Origin: a virus | Virus record (IMG/VR): IMGVR_UViG_3300020122_000371 | Coordinates: 1 to 48,451 of that record | Direction: 5' to 3' (one strand) | DNA length: 48,451 nt | Part shown: positions 39,747 through 46,132 of the stretch, in pieces | Numbering within the stretch: the first letter of the stretch is position 1 | How the letters are laid out: each line of letters starts with the position of its first letter | The notes under the pieces: generated by a model | Database searches by the model: none | What the model saw: the letters and a program-made list of their open reading frames with translations, nothing else | Told to the model about the DNA's origin: nothing | Position numbers and translations under genes: made by a program

Positions 39747-40073
39747 ATGCATGAATTCGGATATTTTCGCGTAGCAGAATGGCGATTGCTCGAGTGGGAG
39801 AAGATTTACGCTCCGCTAAACGTCGCCGGCGAGCTGCAGAAAATGAAGCTGTGGCTGGATGCTAATCCGAAGCGCAGGAAAAAGGGACAAAACGGCTACC
39901 GACGCTTCGTGATCAACTGGCTAAACAAAGAGCACGCCAAAGTCGAGCGGCAAGCTATTGAGGCACGCTCCTATGCGCGGATCGGTGCCTACGAAACCGG
40001 GCAGCATGCCACTCCGGAACGCGCCCAGGAAGTTTTGGAGATGATCGAACGGCAAAGAAAGGGACTGAAATGA
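39747..40073 (+). CDS. Replication-associated protein with WLDANPKRRKK motif, 108 aa
   Basis: The start at 39747 follows GAGAGGAAG. YFRVAEWRLLEWEKIYAPLN and KLWLDANPKRRKKG with RFVINWLNKE are found in phage replisome-organiser or helicase-loader C-terminal regions. The protein is short, with a charged C-terminal helix. A replication role is inferred. ATGA overlap with the next gene. Confidence 0.55.
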   Translation: MHEFGYFRVAEWRLLEWEKIYAPLNVAGELQKMKLWLDANPKRRKKGQNGYRRFVINWLNKEHAKVERQAIEARSYARIGAYETGQHATPERAQEVLEMIERQRKGLK

Positions 40074-40543
40074 ACAACGAATATGCATGGGTGTGGTGGG
40101 TAGTCGAGGGCATTGGAGGAATAACTTTTCTACTAATAGTCTGGGGCATTCTGATCGAACCATTCTGGAATGTCTGGGCCAGTCACAAGCAAGGTCAAGC
40201 CGATTTGCAGCGAGCGAAGAATGAGCAGCAAATCCAGATTGCCGAAGCGCAATCCCGTCTAGATGCCGCAGAACTCAACAAGAAAGCCGAAATTATCGAA
40301 GCCGAGGCCGTCGCTGCGCAAGTGCGAGCGATAGGCACAGAGCTTACTCAGCATGATCTGTATCTGAAGTGGCAGTGGATAAAAATGATGGAGGATTGCC
40401 ACAACGAGTCCGGTGGGGCCACCACAATTTATGTCCCGACCGAGGCTAACATTCCAGTACTGGAAGCCACGCGCATGGACAGTGAAAGAAATCGCCTCAT
40501 AAACAGACTGCAAAAGAGAATCGAAGAAGAGAAGAAGTCATGA
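40070..40543 (+). CDS. Membrane-anchored coiled-coil protein, SPFH-tail-like
   Basis: One membrane helix (WWVVEGIGGITFLLIVWGIL, about 9-28) is followed by a long alanine/glutamate coiled coil (about 45-88). The end (LYLKWQWIKMM and ATTIYVPTEANIPVLEATRM) resembles the C-terminal region of SPFH/prohibitin proteins. In T4, rIIA/rIIB-type membrane proteins counter exclusion; a like role is speculative. The conserved N-terminal SPFH domain is missing. Confidence 0.5.
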   Translation: MNNEYAWVWWVVEGIGGITFLLIVWGILIEPFWNVWASHKQGQADLQRAKNEQQIQIAEAQSRLDAAELNKKAEIIEAEAVAAQVRAIGTELTQHDLYLKWQWIKMMEDCHNESGGATTIYVPTEANIPVLEATRMDSERNRLINRLQKRIEEEKKS

Positions 40544-40755
40544 GCCAATGCACGGTAACTATCGAAACCCCACGTATACCGGGGAAATTGACCTACCGCT
40601 TTTCCCAGTGCCCGAACAAGGCCACGGTAGAGGTTGAAATTATCAGCAATGGTGGGAAAGAAAAAATGTGCGATGAGTGTTTTAAGGCATTTGAAATTGA
40701 CTGCGGTGAGCCGTACACAAAAACAGAGTTGGAGGCCTCCGATGACGTCAAGTGA
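40540..40755 (+). CDS. Small zinc-binding protein, 71 aa
   Basis: ATGA overlap gives the start. FSQCPNKATVEVEI and MCDECFKAF give three to four cysteines for one zinc site. The rest forms strands. It overlaps the next gene by 14 bases. Unknown function. Confidence 0.6.
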   Translation: MSQCTVTIETPRIPGKLTYRFSQCPNKATVEVEIISNGGKEKMCDECFKAFEIDCGEPYTKTELEASDDVK

Positions 40756-41044
40756 ACGGGAACAGATGGCCGCGCTGATCCGCAACGATCTGCCGGAGAT
40801 CTCTGCAGTGGAAGACATGATCGCCCACGATGTAAAAGTGCTTGAGCCGTTTATTGACGGTCTGGTGAAACAGGCCGAAAACAGAGGACGTCTCGCGGCG
40901 TTGCTCGAAAAGATTTCCTACTTCTCCGTCGAGCATAGCCACGGATGCATGGTTTGCGGAGATGCCGTACAGTGCTGGTGCCCGTTTCCCGATGAGGCTG
41001 GCGGAGTCACCTGCAACCGCCACGAGGACTACGTGCCCTTCTAA
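40742..41044 (+). CDS. Hypothetical Cys-rich protein, 100 aa
   Basis: The start at 40742 overlaps the upstream end; a longer frame is a shadow of it. The N-terminal 65 residues are helical (VLEPFIDGLVKQAENRGRLA). The end has GCMVCGDAVQCWCPFP and TCNRHED, likely a zinc site. TAATG overlap with the next gene. Confidence 0.58.
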   Translation: MTSSEREQMAALIRNDLPEISAVEDMIAHDVKVLEPFIDGLVKQAENRGRLAALLEKISYFSVEHSHGCMVCGDAVQCWCPFPDEAGGVTCNRHEDYVPF

Positions 41045-41304
41045 TGCAACCCGTTAAATCAGAAACAGTTAGGGCGCAACAGCATCGTCTGGAGATTGCG
41101 GAGATGCTGCTGACCAGATCCGGCCAGCACCTCTTCAAGGAGTGGCGCAGCACAGGCAGATCGGACCTCGCCTTGGAGGAGTCTTTTGAAAAAGTGTGGG
41201 AGTTGAAGGCAGATTTGCGAGCCATTAGGCGTGGATTGAACATAAAATCGCGCCCTGCGGCTCCGGCGGCGTTTAAACACCATCCTAGAAAGGGAAAGCA
41301 ATGA
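41044..41304 (+). CDS. Hypothetical basic helical protein, 86 aa
   Basis: Helices cover residues 5-65 (AQQHRLEIAEMLLTRSGQHL and FEKVWELKADLRAIRRG). The C-terminus is proline- and lysine-rich. It overlaps the next gene by ATGA. No family recognised. Confidence 0.58.
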   Translation: MQPVKSETVRAQQHRLEIAEMLLTRSGQHLFKEWRSTGRSDLALEESFEKVWELKADLRAIRRGLNIKSRPAAPAAFKHHPRKGKQ

Positions 41305-41645
41305 CCAAAACGAAGGGGAACCACCTGCCAGACAAGCGCAATGCTCCAAAACGCAACGGTAAGCGAGGCATTAGCCTAGCCGATTCGGATCTCGGCAAGA
41401 CCAGCCGCTTGCCGGGAATGGAGGATGCCGCAATAGAAGAACTGGAAGACTGCGCCAGAAACTACGCGAAGTTGCGCGACAGGCGCATCGTCCTGCTCAA
41501 CGAGGAAGTGGACATGAAAGAGGATCTGCTGGCACTGATGAAGCGAAACAACAAGGAAAAGTACATCCACGACGGCATCGAGATCAGCATCACCCACGAA
41601 AAAGAAAAAGTGAAAGTGATCATCAAGGAAGACGAAGAGGAATGA
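41301..41645 (+). CDS. Hypothetical charged coiled-coil protein, 114 aa
   Basis: The basic N-terminus is followed by a long helix (EELEDCARNYAKLRDRRIVL, then NEEVDMKEDLLALMKRNNKE) and a strand pair (ISITHEKEKVKVIIKE) with an acidic end. It directly precedes the ATPase gene with an ATGA overlap, and may be its partner. Unknown function. Confidence 0.6.
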   Translation: MTKTKGNHLPDKRNAPKRNGKRGISLADSDLGKTSRLPGMEDAAIEELEDCARNYAKLRDRRIVLLNEEVDMKEDLLALMKRNNKEKYIHDGIEISITHEKEKVKVIIKEDEEE

Positions 41646-43345
41646 CGCGCCATTTCCCCGTACCAACAGAAGTTTTCGACCAGCACATCATCGTGCTCGG
41701 CAAGACACGCTCGGGAAAGTCATCCGCAATGCGTTTTCTTGTCGAGCATCTGCTGGATGCGGAAAAGCCTGTCTGCATCATCGATCCAAAAGGCGACTGG
41801 TGGGGGCTGAAAGCATCGGCTGACGGTAAGCACGCGGGATATCCCGTTGTTATTTTCGGCGGAGAGCATGGAGACGTTCCGCTCAATGCACGCAGCGGCT
41901 CCGCCGTGGCTGAACTCGTAGCGACTGGCAACCGTTCCGCCATCATTGACCTCGGCGGATGGATGCCCGGCGACCGCACGCAATTCTGGATCGACTTCGC
42001 TTCAACTTACTTCCGCACGCACCGCGGCCGACACTGGCTGGTGATCGACGAGGTTCACAACCTTTGCCCTAAAGGCAAGATCATGGACCCCAACGCTGGC
42101 AAGATGCTGCACTGGACGAATCGTTTGGCGAGTGAAGGGCTTGGCAAGGGCATCGCCATTCTCGCCGCCAGCCAGCGTCCGCAAAAGGTCCATAACGATT
42201 TTCTAACCAGTTGTGAAACGCTCATCGCCATGCGCGTGATTCACAAAGCCGACCGGGATGCGCTCAAGGATTGGGTCGACGCCTGCGGAGAACCGGAGAA
42301 AGGCAAGGAAGTGCTGAACACTGTCGCACAAAACGAGCGCGGCGAAGCTTGGGTGTACTCTCCGGAATCCAAATTCGGCCCAGAGAAGATCAAATTCCCG
42401 ATGTTCTCTACCTACGACTCTTTCAAGCCGCAACGTGCCGGAGATAGCGCCAAACTGCAGGGATGGGCCGAGGTAAATCTAGCCGAAGTCACGAAAAAGC
42501 TTGAAACCGTGGTGAAAGAAGCCGAAGCCAACGATCCGGCGAAACTCAAACAGCGTATTCGAGAGTTGGAACAACAGATTCGCAAAATTCCAGAGCATCG
42601 TGATGCGGCACGGGAAAAGGAACTGGAGACATTGGTGGCCGCTCTCAATCGCCACATCGGAAATATGGAAGATTTTATCTCCGATCAAGCCAGCGCCATG
42701 GGTAATGCGATGGGTGTTCTTCAAAAGATGTGCGACCGCCAGCCGCCGGACATCGACTCCAAAAAATTGCAGCCCATCATCAAGAAGAATATTCCGACGG
42801 GAAGCAGTTTCCTGCATCCCAAGCTGTTGTTTCCAATAAAGCCAGCAGAACCTCTTAAAATGAATGGTGATTTTACTGGCCCGCAGAAAAGAATCCTTGT
42901 CGCCCTGGGCGAACTGCTCTCCATTGGCAAGAACGCACCGCCCAAGGAAATGGTCGCAGCGTGGGCTTCTTACTCCGTAAACGGTTCCGCGTTTACAAAT
43001 CCACTCAGCGCTCTAAAGACGTGCGCGGCGGTTCACTACCCTCAACCTGGCCATGTAGCTCTCACCATAGCAGGACAAGTCGACATAGGAGCACCGCTGC
43101 CAACTCCTACGCGTGATGAAATCCTGCACCGCATTCAGGATATTTGCACCGGGCCAGAGTGGAAGATTTTTCAGGCCACATTGAGCGGCGAAGCGCTGAC
43201 ACGCTCAGAACTGGCGGAGAAGAGCGGTTACTCCGAAGGTGGGAGTGCATTCACAAACCCGCTCAGTGCCCTAAAAACGAAAGGGCTTGTGACTTACCCG
43301 CAACAGGGAAGCGTACAAGTGGCAGACTGGCTAAACGAACTGTAA
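41642..43345 (+). CDS. HerA-like ATPase with tandem winged-helix tails
   Basis: Motor-type ATPase of the HerA/FtsK (DUF87) group. Walker A GKTRSGKSS (20-28), Walker B LVIDEVHN (133-140, acidic D136 and E137) and AILAASQRPQKV (about 171-182) are clear. A coiled coil (about 280-350) follows. The C-terminus carries two related units with GSAFTNPLSALKT (448-460 and 534-546), probably winged-helix domains that arose by duplication. Bacterial HerA proteins act in DNA end processing and in anti-phage defence with SIR2 or nuclease partners. A phage copy may serve packaging, replication or counter-defence. ATGA overlap at its start. Confidence 0.7.
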   Translation: MTRHFPVPTEVFDQHIIVLGKTRSGKSSAMRFLVEHLLDAEKPVCIIDPKGDWWGLKASADGKHAGYPVVIFGGEHGDVPLNARSGSAVAELVATGNRSAIIDLGGWMPGDRTQFWIDFASTYFRTHRGRHWLVIDEVHNLCPKGKIMDPNAGKMLHWTNRLASEGLGKGIAILAASQRPQKVHNDFLTSCETLIAMRVIHKADRDALKDWVDACGEPEKGKEVLNTVAQNERGEAWVYSPESKFGPEKIKFPMFSTYDSFKPQRAGDSAKLQGWAEVNLAEVTKKLETVVKEAEANDPAKLKQRIRELEQQIRKIPEHRDAAREKELETLVAALNRHIGNMEDFISDQASAMGNAMGVLQKMCDRQPPDIDSKKLQPIIKKNIPTGSSFLHPKLLFPIKPAEPLKMNGDFTGPQKRILVALGELLSIGKNAPPKEMVAAWASYSVNGSAFTNPLSALKTCAAVHYPQPGHVALTIAGQVDIGAPLPTPTRDEILHRIQDICTGPEWKIFQATLSGEALTRSELAEKSGYSEGGSAFTNPLSALKTKGLVTYPQQGSVQVADWLNEL

Positions 43346-43393
43346 TAGACTGTGGCGTCACAGATTACGCGCTGAAAGCAAAGGAGAAAAATC

Positions 43394-43555
43394 ATGGCCG
43401 GAAGTGGTGGACCAAACCCAAAAGGCAAGCAGATCGACGATGCAAAGGTTATAGAGCTCGAAGACAGACTGGTTAGTTTTAGCATGGAACCAGAGGACGC
43501 AATCTATTTTAAGAAAGACAAATCCTATCGCTTGATTGCCATAGAAAAAGATTGA
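43394..43555 (+). CDS. Small protein, 53 aa
   Basis: ATG after AAAGGAG. The N-terminus MAGSGGPNPKGKQIDDAKVI and then a short strand/helix mix (EPEDAIYFKKDKSYRLI) give little. A TTGA overlap couples it to the membrane gene. Unknown function. Confidence 0.6.
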   Translation: MAGSGGPNPKGKQIDDAKVIELEDRLVSFSMEPEDAIYFKKDKSYRLIAIEKD

Positions 43556-44130
43556 TTCAGCCGTTTTTGCTTTTACTCGCGCTGATGTGGCTCATCACTT
43601 CGGAGCCTCCGCGCTATCTCTGTTACTACATCTCGCTGCAGGGCGCGGCCACACTTTTTCTATATGGGACGCTCGTTTTCTACGACGAAAGCACCTACGA
43701 ATATGCGCATATCTGGGGTCTTTGCACCATCCTGCTGTCCTCCGCATACCTCACGCTGGCGCACTACTTCCTCACCAGGCATCAGGCGAAAGTCAGAGCG
43801 ATCCTTTGTTCTGCTTTTTTCAGTTTCATCTGTTCGATCTCAACTTACCGACATTTAGCGCGACACAATCTTGCGGCGTGGTTGGGAGTCGGAGCGGTAG
43901 CTATTCTAGCTGGCACTGGAATTATTCTATGCGGATCAGCGGTCTATCATTCCGGCAAGAACAAATTGATTGCGTTCACCTTGGGGATACTTTTCATTGC
44001 GCAGAGTCTTTGGAACATCGGCTTCGTGCTGCACTCGAGCCAGTTGTGGGATAAAGCAAACTACGTCCTGCCAACTATGCTTTGTCTTGGAGCGTGGGGA
44101 TATCTTGGGATGAAGCTCAGAAATGCATAA
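43552..44130 (+). CDS. Polytopic membrane protein, 192 aa
   Basis: The TTG at 43552 overlaps the upstream stop. Five or six membrane helices are visible (for example IQPFLLLLALMWLI, WLGVGAVAILAGTGIILCG and IAFTLGILFIAQSLW). The form resembles small bacterial membrane proteins rather than holins. It ends in a convergent overlap of 14 bases with the leftward gene. Role unknown; exclusion or host-membrane change is possible. Confidence 0.6.
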   Translation: MIQPFLLLLALMWLITSEPPRYLCYYISLQGAATLFLYGTLVFYDESTYEYAHIWGLCTILLSSAYLTLAHYFLTRHQAKVRAILCSAFFSFICSISTYRHLARHNLAAWLGVGAVAILAGTGIILCGSAVYHSGKNKLIAFTLGILFIAQSLWNIGFVLHSSQLWDKANYVLPTMLCLGAWGYLGMKLRNA

Positions 44131-44395
44131 TCGGAATAACGAACGTACTACTGATCTTTCCATTCTTTTTGTTATTACCGGACACTGTCAAACTGAATGA
44201 AGCGGCAGTGACTCCTTCTGCCACGCTTACCACTGCGATGAACGGGTTGTCCTTGTCCACTTTCAGTTTGATGTGCGGATCGGTAACACGGAATACCGGG
44301 CCAGCCTGCAAAGGTACGGCGTAAGACGGGATCAAGCTGGCCGTGAATAGACCGCTTGATCCCGCCTGTATTCCGGTGATCTTCCCCGCTTCCGT
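44117..44395 (-). CDS. Ig-like protein, second copy, possible ACG start
   Basis: Residues following ITGIQAGSSGLFTASLIPS match the neighbouring gene throughout (SFxLxVxG, then FxIPI). The best start is ACG at 44395, eight bases after AGGGAG and aligned with the ATG of the first copy. The nearest canonical start (TTG at 44335) would cut off conserved sequence. It may use ACG, or be inactive from loss of the ATG. A pair of Ig-like proteins suggests surface or virion binding. It overlaps the rightward membrane gene. Confidence 0.5.
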   Translation of the reverse strand, partial: TEAGKITGIQAGSSGLFTASLIPSYAVPLQAGPVFRVTDPHIKLKVDKDNPFIAVVSVAEGVTAASFSLTVSGNNKKNGKISSTFVIPIMHF

Positions 44396-44397
44396 AA

Positions 44398-44904
44398 CTA
44401 CGCTCCCTGAGAGAGATCGAAGTCGACGGCTTGCGGAGGAGGAGCCTGCAGAATCGGAATCGTGAAAGTGTGAGTGATCGGTCCATTCGCCGTGGTTCCA
44501 TCCACCTTCAGATCGAACGATGCGTTGGCGTCAGTCGCGTCAACCGCAGCGGTGACCTTGAACGGATTGGTTGTGTCCACTGTCAGCACGACCAATGCAT
44601 CGGTTACGCTGAACGACGGACCCGACACCAGCGGCGCAGCGTTAGACGGAACTAGGCTTGCCGTAAAGAAATCGCTTGAACCTGCTTGAATTCCTGTAAT
44701 AGCTCCCATTTTTTCTCCTTGAAATAATTGAAAGTCAACCGCGGCGGGCGGCTGTAGTGCCTTGCAAATACACTCTAGGCTCTTGCTGATGGACTCGAGA
44801 TGTATGTTGGACGTCGTCAGTTCATTTGCGATGCGGCGCAGTTGCCGGACTTCCTGTTCCTCGTGGTCTGGTCCATGTTCGTGGCGATGAAAAAGATCAA
44901 TCAT
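44398..44904 (-). CDS. Ig-like protein with coiled-coil N-terminus, 168 aa
   Basis: Residues 1-65 hold a charged coiled coil with LRRIANELTTSNIHLESISK and two cysteines. From residue 66 (MGAITGIQAGSSDFFTASLV) an Ig-like beta domain follows to about 150, ending IPILQAPPPQAVDFDLSQGA. An ATG at 44709 with AAGGAG upstream lies at the boundary, so a shorter 103-residue product may be made from an internal start. Tandem related gene lies downstream. Virion or surface role is inferred. Confidence 0.6.
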   Translation of the reverse strand: MIDLFHRHEHGPDHEEQEVRQLRRIANELTTSNIHLESISKSLECICKALQPPAAVDFQLFQGEKMGAITGIQAGSSDFFTASLVPSNAAPLVSGPSFSVTDALVVLTVDTTNPFKVTAAVDATDANASFDLKVDGTTANGPITHTFTIPILQAPPPQAVDFDLSQGA

Positions 44905-44966
44905 TTTCCTAAACCTTCGTCATGCAGAAGCATACGACGAAAAAATGTTACGGTGGAAACAAATTT

Positions 44967-45197
44967 TCATCGTGCCACCCTGGCTTCCGCCTGAACCAGT
45001 TTTACCGAAGCGGCTTGCGGGCCTTTCTCGCCCTTCACCACCTCGAACTCCACTGGGTCGCCTTCCTTCAACTGCTTGTACCCATCCATCTCGATCGCGC
45101 TGAAATGGCAGAATACATCCGGCTGGTTGGGCCTGCCCAGAAACCCGTAGCCCTTGCTGGCATTGAACCACTTCACTGTTCCACGTTCTTTACCCAT
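44967..45197 (-). CDS. Cold-shock domain protein
   Basis: The start at 45197 follows AAGGAG. The 76-residue protein has [15 protein letters not shown] (RNP1 KGYGFLGR) and [20 protein letters not shown] (RNP2 VFCHFS), as in CspA-type proteins that bind single-stranded nucleic acid and melt mRNA structure. Phage copies are known but not common. It lies between the endolysin and the Ig-like gene, in the late region. The leftover 62 bases 44905-44966 hold no gene. Confidence 0.85.
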   Translation of the reverse strand: MGKERGTVKWFNASKGYGFLGRPNQPDVFCHFSAIEMDGYKQLKEGDPVEFEVVKGEKGPQAASVKLVQAEARVAR

Positions 45198-45214
45198 CTC
45201 GCTCTTTCTCCTTG

Positions 45215-45736
45215 TTACGGAATTTCCGCCCACAGCACCGCAGGCCCCTGTTGCCATAAAGCCCGCGCTTCATCGTCTGGCGCCGCCGCCGGAAATCTTC
45301 CTGTCCACTGGAAATGCGGCTTATCGCCCCACGATACGCCGCTATGCAATCCGAGCGATTGCCCTACCGCAACAATTCTCGGCCACGTTGAATCATTTTC
45401 ATCCCAGATCGGGTGGCCGGATCTGAATGGTGCGACATCCACCGCACAGAAAAGATTGTGCCAACTGTATCCCGCATCCGCTTTGGTCACTCTCTCATTT
45501 AGATCTTCAGGTATGGGAGCCAAGCCGCAGTTTGCGCGGCACGCGTTTACATCATAAATATCCGCACGCCCCTGCAGGTACAACGCATGCTGACGCGCCC
45601 AGGTGCGGCCACCTTGCGTCACCCGCAATTCCGTGCCGTCGGTCCACTCAAGCTCCAGCATCGCAGCCATGGTGCGAACCTTCGCCGCCAATGTCGGATG
45701 CACTTCGCTCAAGAGGACGTCGCTGTTGTGGTCCAT
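45215..45736 (-). CDS. Endolysin, M15-type peptidase
   Basis: Peptidoglycan-cleaving D-Ala-D-Ala carboxypeptidase/endopeptidase. [17 protein letters not shown] (42-58) is the typical substrate-side block, [14 protein letters not shown] (about 90-103) holds the first zinc ligands H and D, and WGDKPHFQW (about 136-144) the last H. At 173 residues it is the usual length. It follows the holin gene by three bases. No signal peptide, so export depends on the holin. Confidence 0.8.
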   Translation of the reverse strand: MDHNSDVLLSEVHPTLAAKVRTMAAMLELEWTDGTELRVTQGGRTWARQHALYLQGRADIYDVNACRANCGLAPIPEDLNERVTKADAGYSWHNLFCAVDVAPFRSGHPIWDENDSTWPRIVAVGQSLGLHSGVSWGDKPHFQWTGRFPAAAPDDEARALWQQGPAVLWAEIP

Positions 45737-45739
45737 CGG

Positions 45740-46117
45740 TTACTTTCCGCCGTTACTCGCCGCCACCGGAGTCGTCGGTACTGCCGGAGCATCACCAGGA
45801 ATTGCCACAGGCCCGAAAGCATTGCGCTGGACCAGATATTGTAGCGCCCATTGCTTTGCCCACTCCCAAACTCCGTGCGCGATTGTCACTAAAGAAAGTC
45901 CGGTGATGGTCAGGGATCCGGCCGCACTGTCCCACACCAAATGGACGCCTATCGCCGTTCCAGCAGAACTGGCCAGAAGGAAAACATGATTGATGGTGGC
46001 CGAATGCTTGTTAAACCAAGGAATCCACGCTTTCGCTTTTAGATAGGCCAGCACTCCGGCAAAAAGAGTGCCCATGGTGATCTGCGTGATAACCACATTG
46101 CTTGTGCCTGCATCCAT
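45740..46117 (-). CDS. Holin, 125 aa
   Basis: Two to three membrane helices (VVITQITMGTLFAGVLAYLK, HVFLLASSAGTAIGVHLVW, GLSLVTIAHGVWEWAKQW region) and a polar, proline-rich tail fit a holin. It directly precedes the endolysin. The class cannot be told. The start at 46117 lies 15 bases after the adhesin stop. Confidence 0.72.
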   Translation of the reverse strand: MDAGTSNVVITQITMGTLFAGVLAYLKAKAWIPWFNKHSATINHVFLLASSAGTAIGVHLVWDSAAGSLTITGLSLVTIAHGVWEWAKQWALQYLVQRNAFGPVAIPGDAPAVPTTPVAASNGGK

Positions 46118-46132
46118 CTCGATTCCTCCTGA

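Noticed and set aside
44328-44364. CGGGATCAAG/CTTGATCCCG inverted repeat as terminator between convergent genes
   Set aside because: It lies inside the conserved part of the second Ig-like gene and lacks a U-tract.
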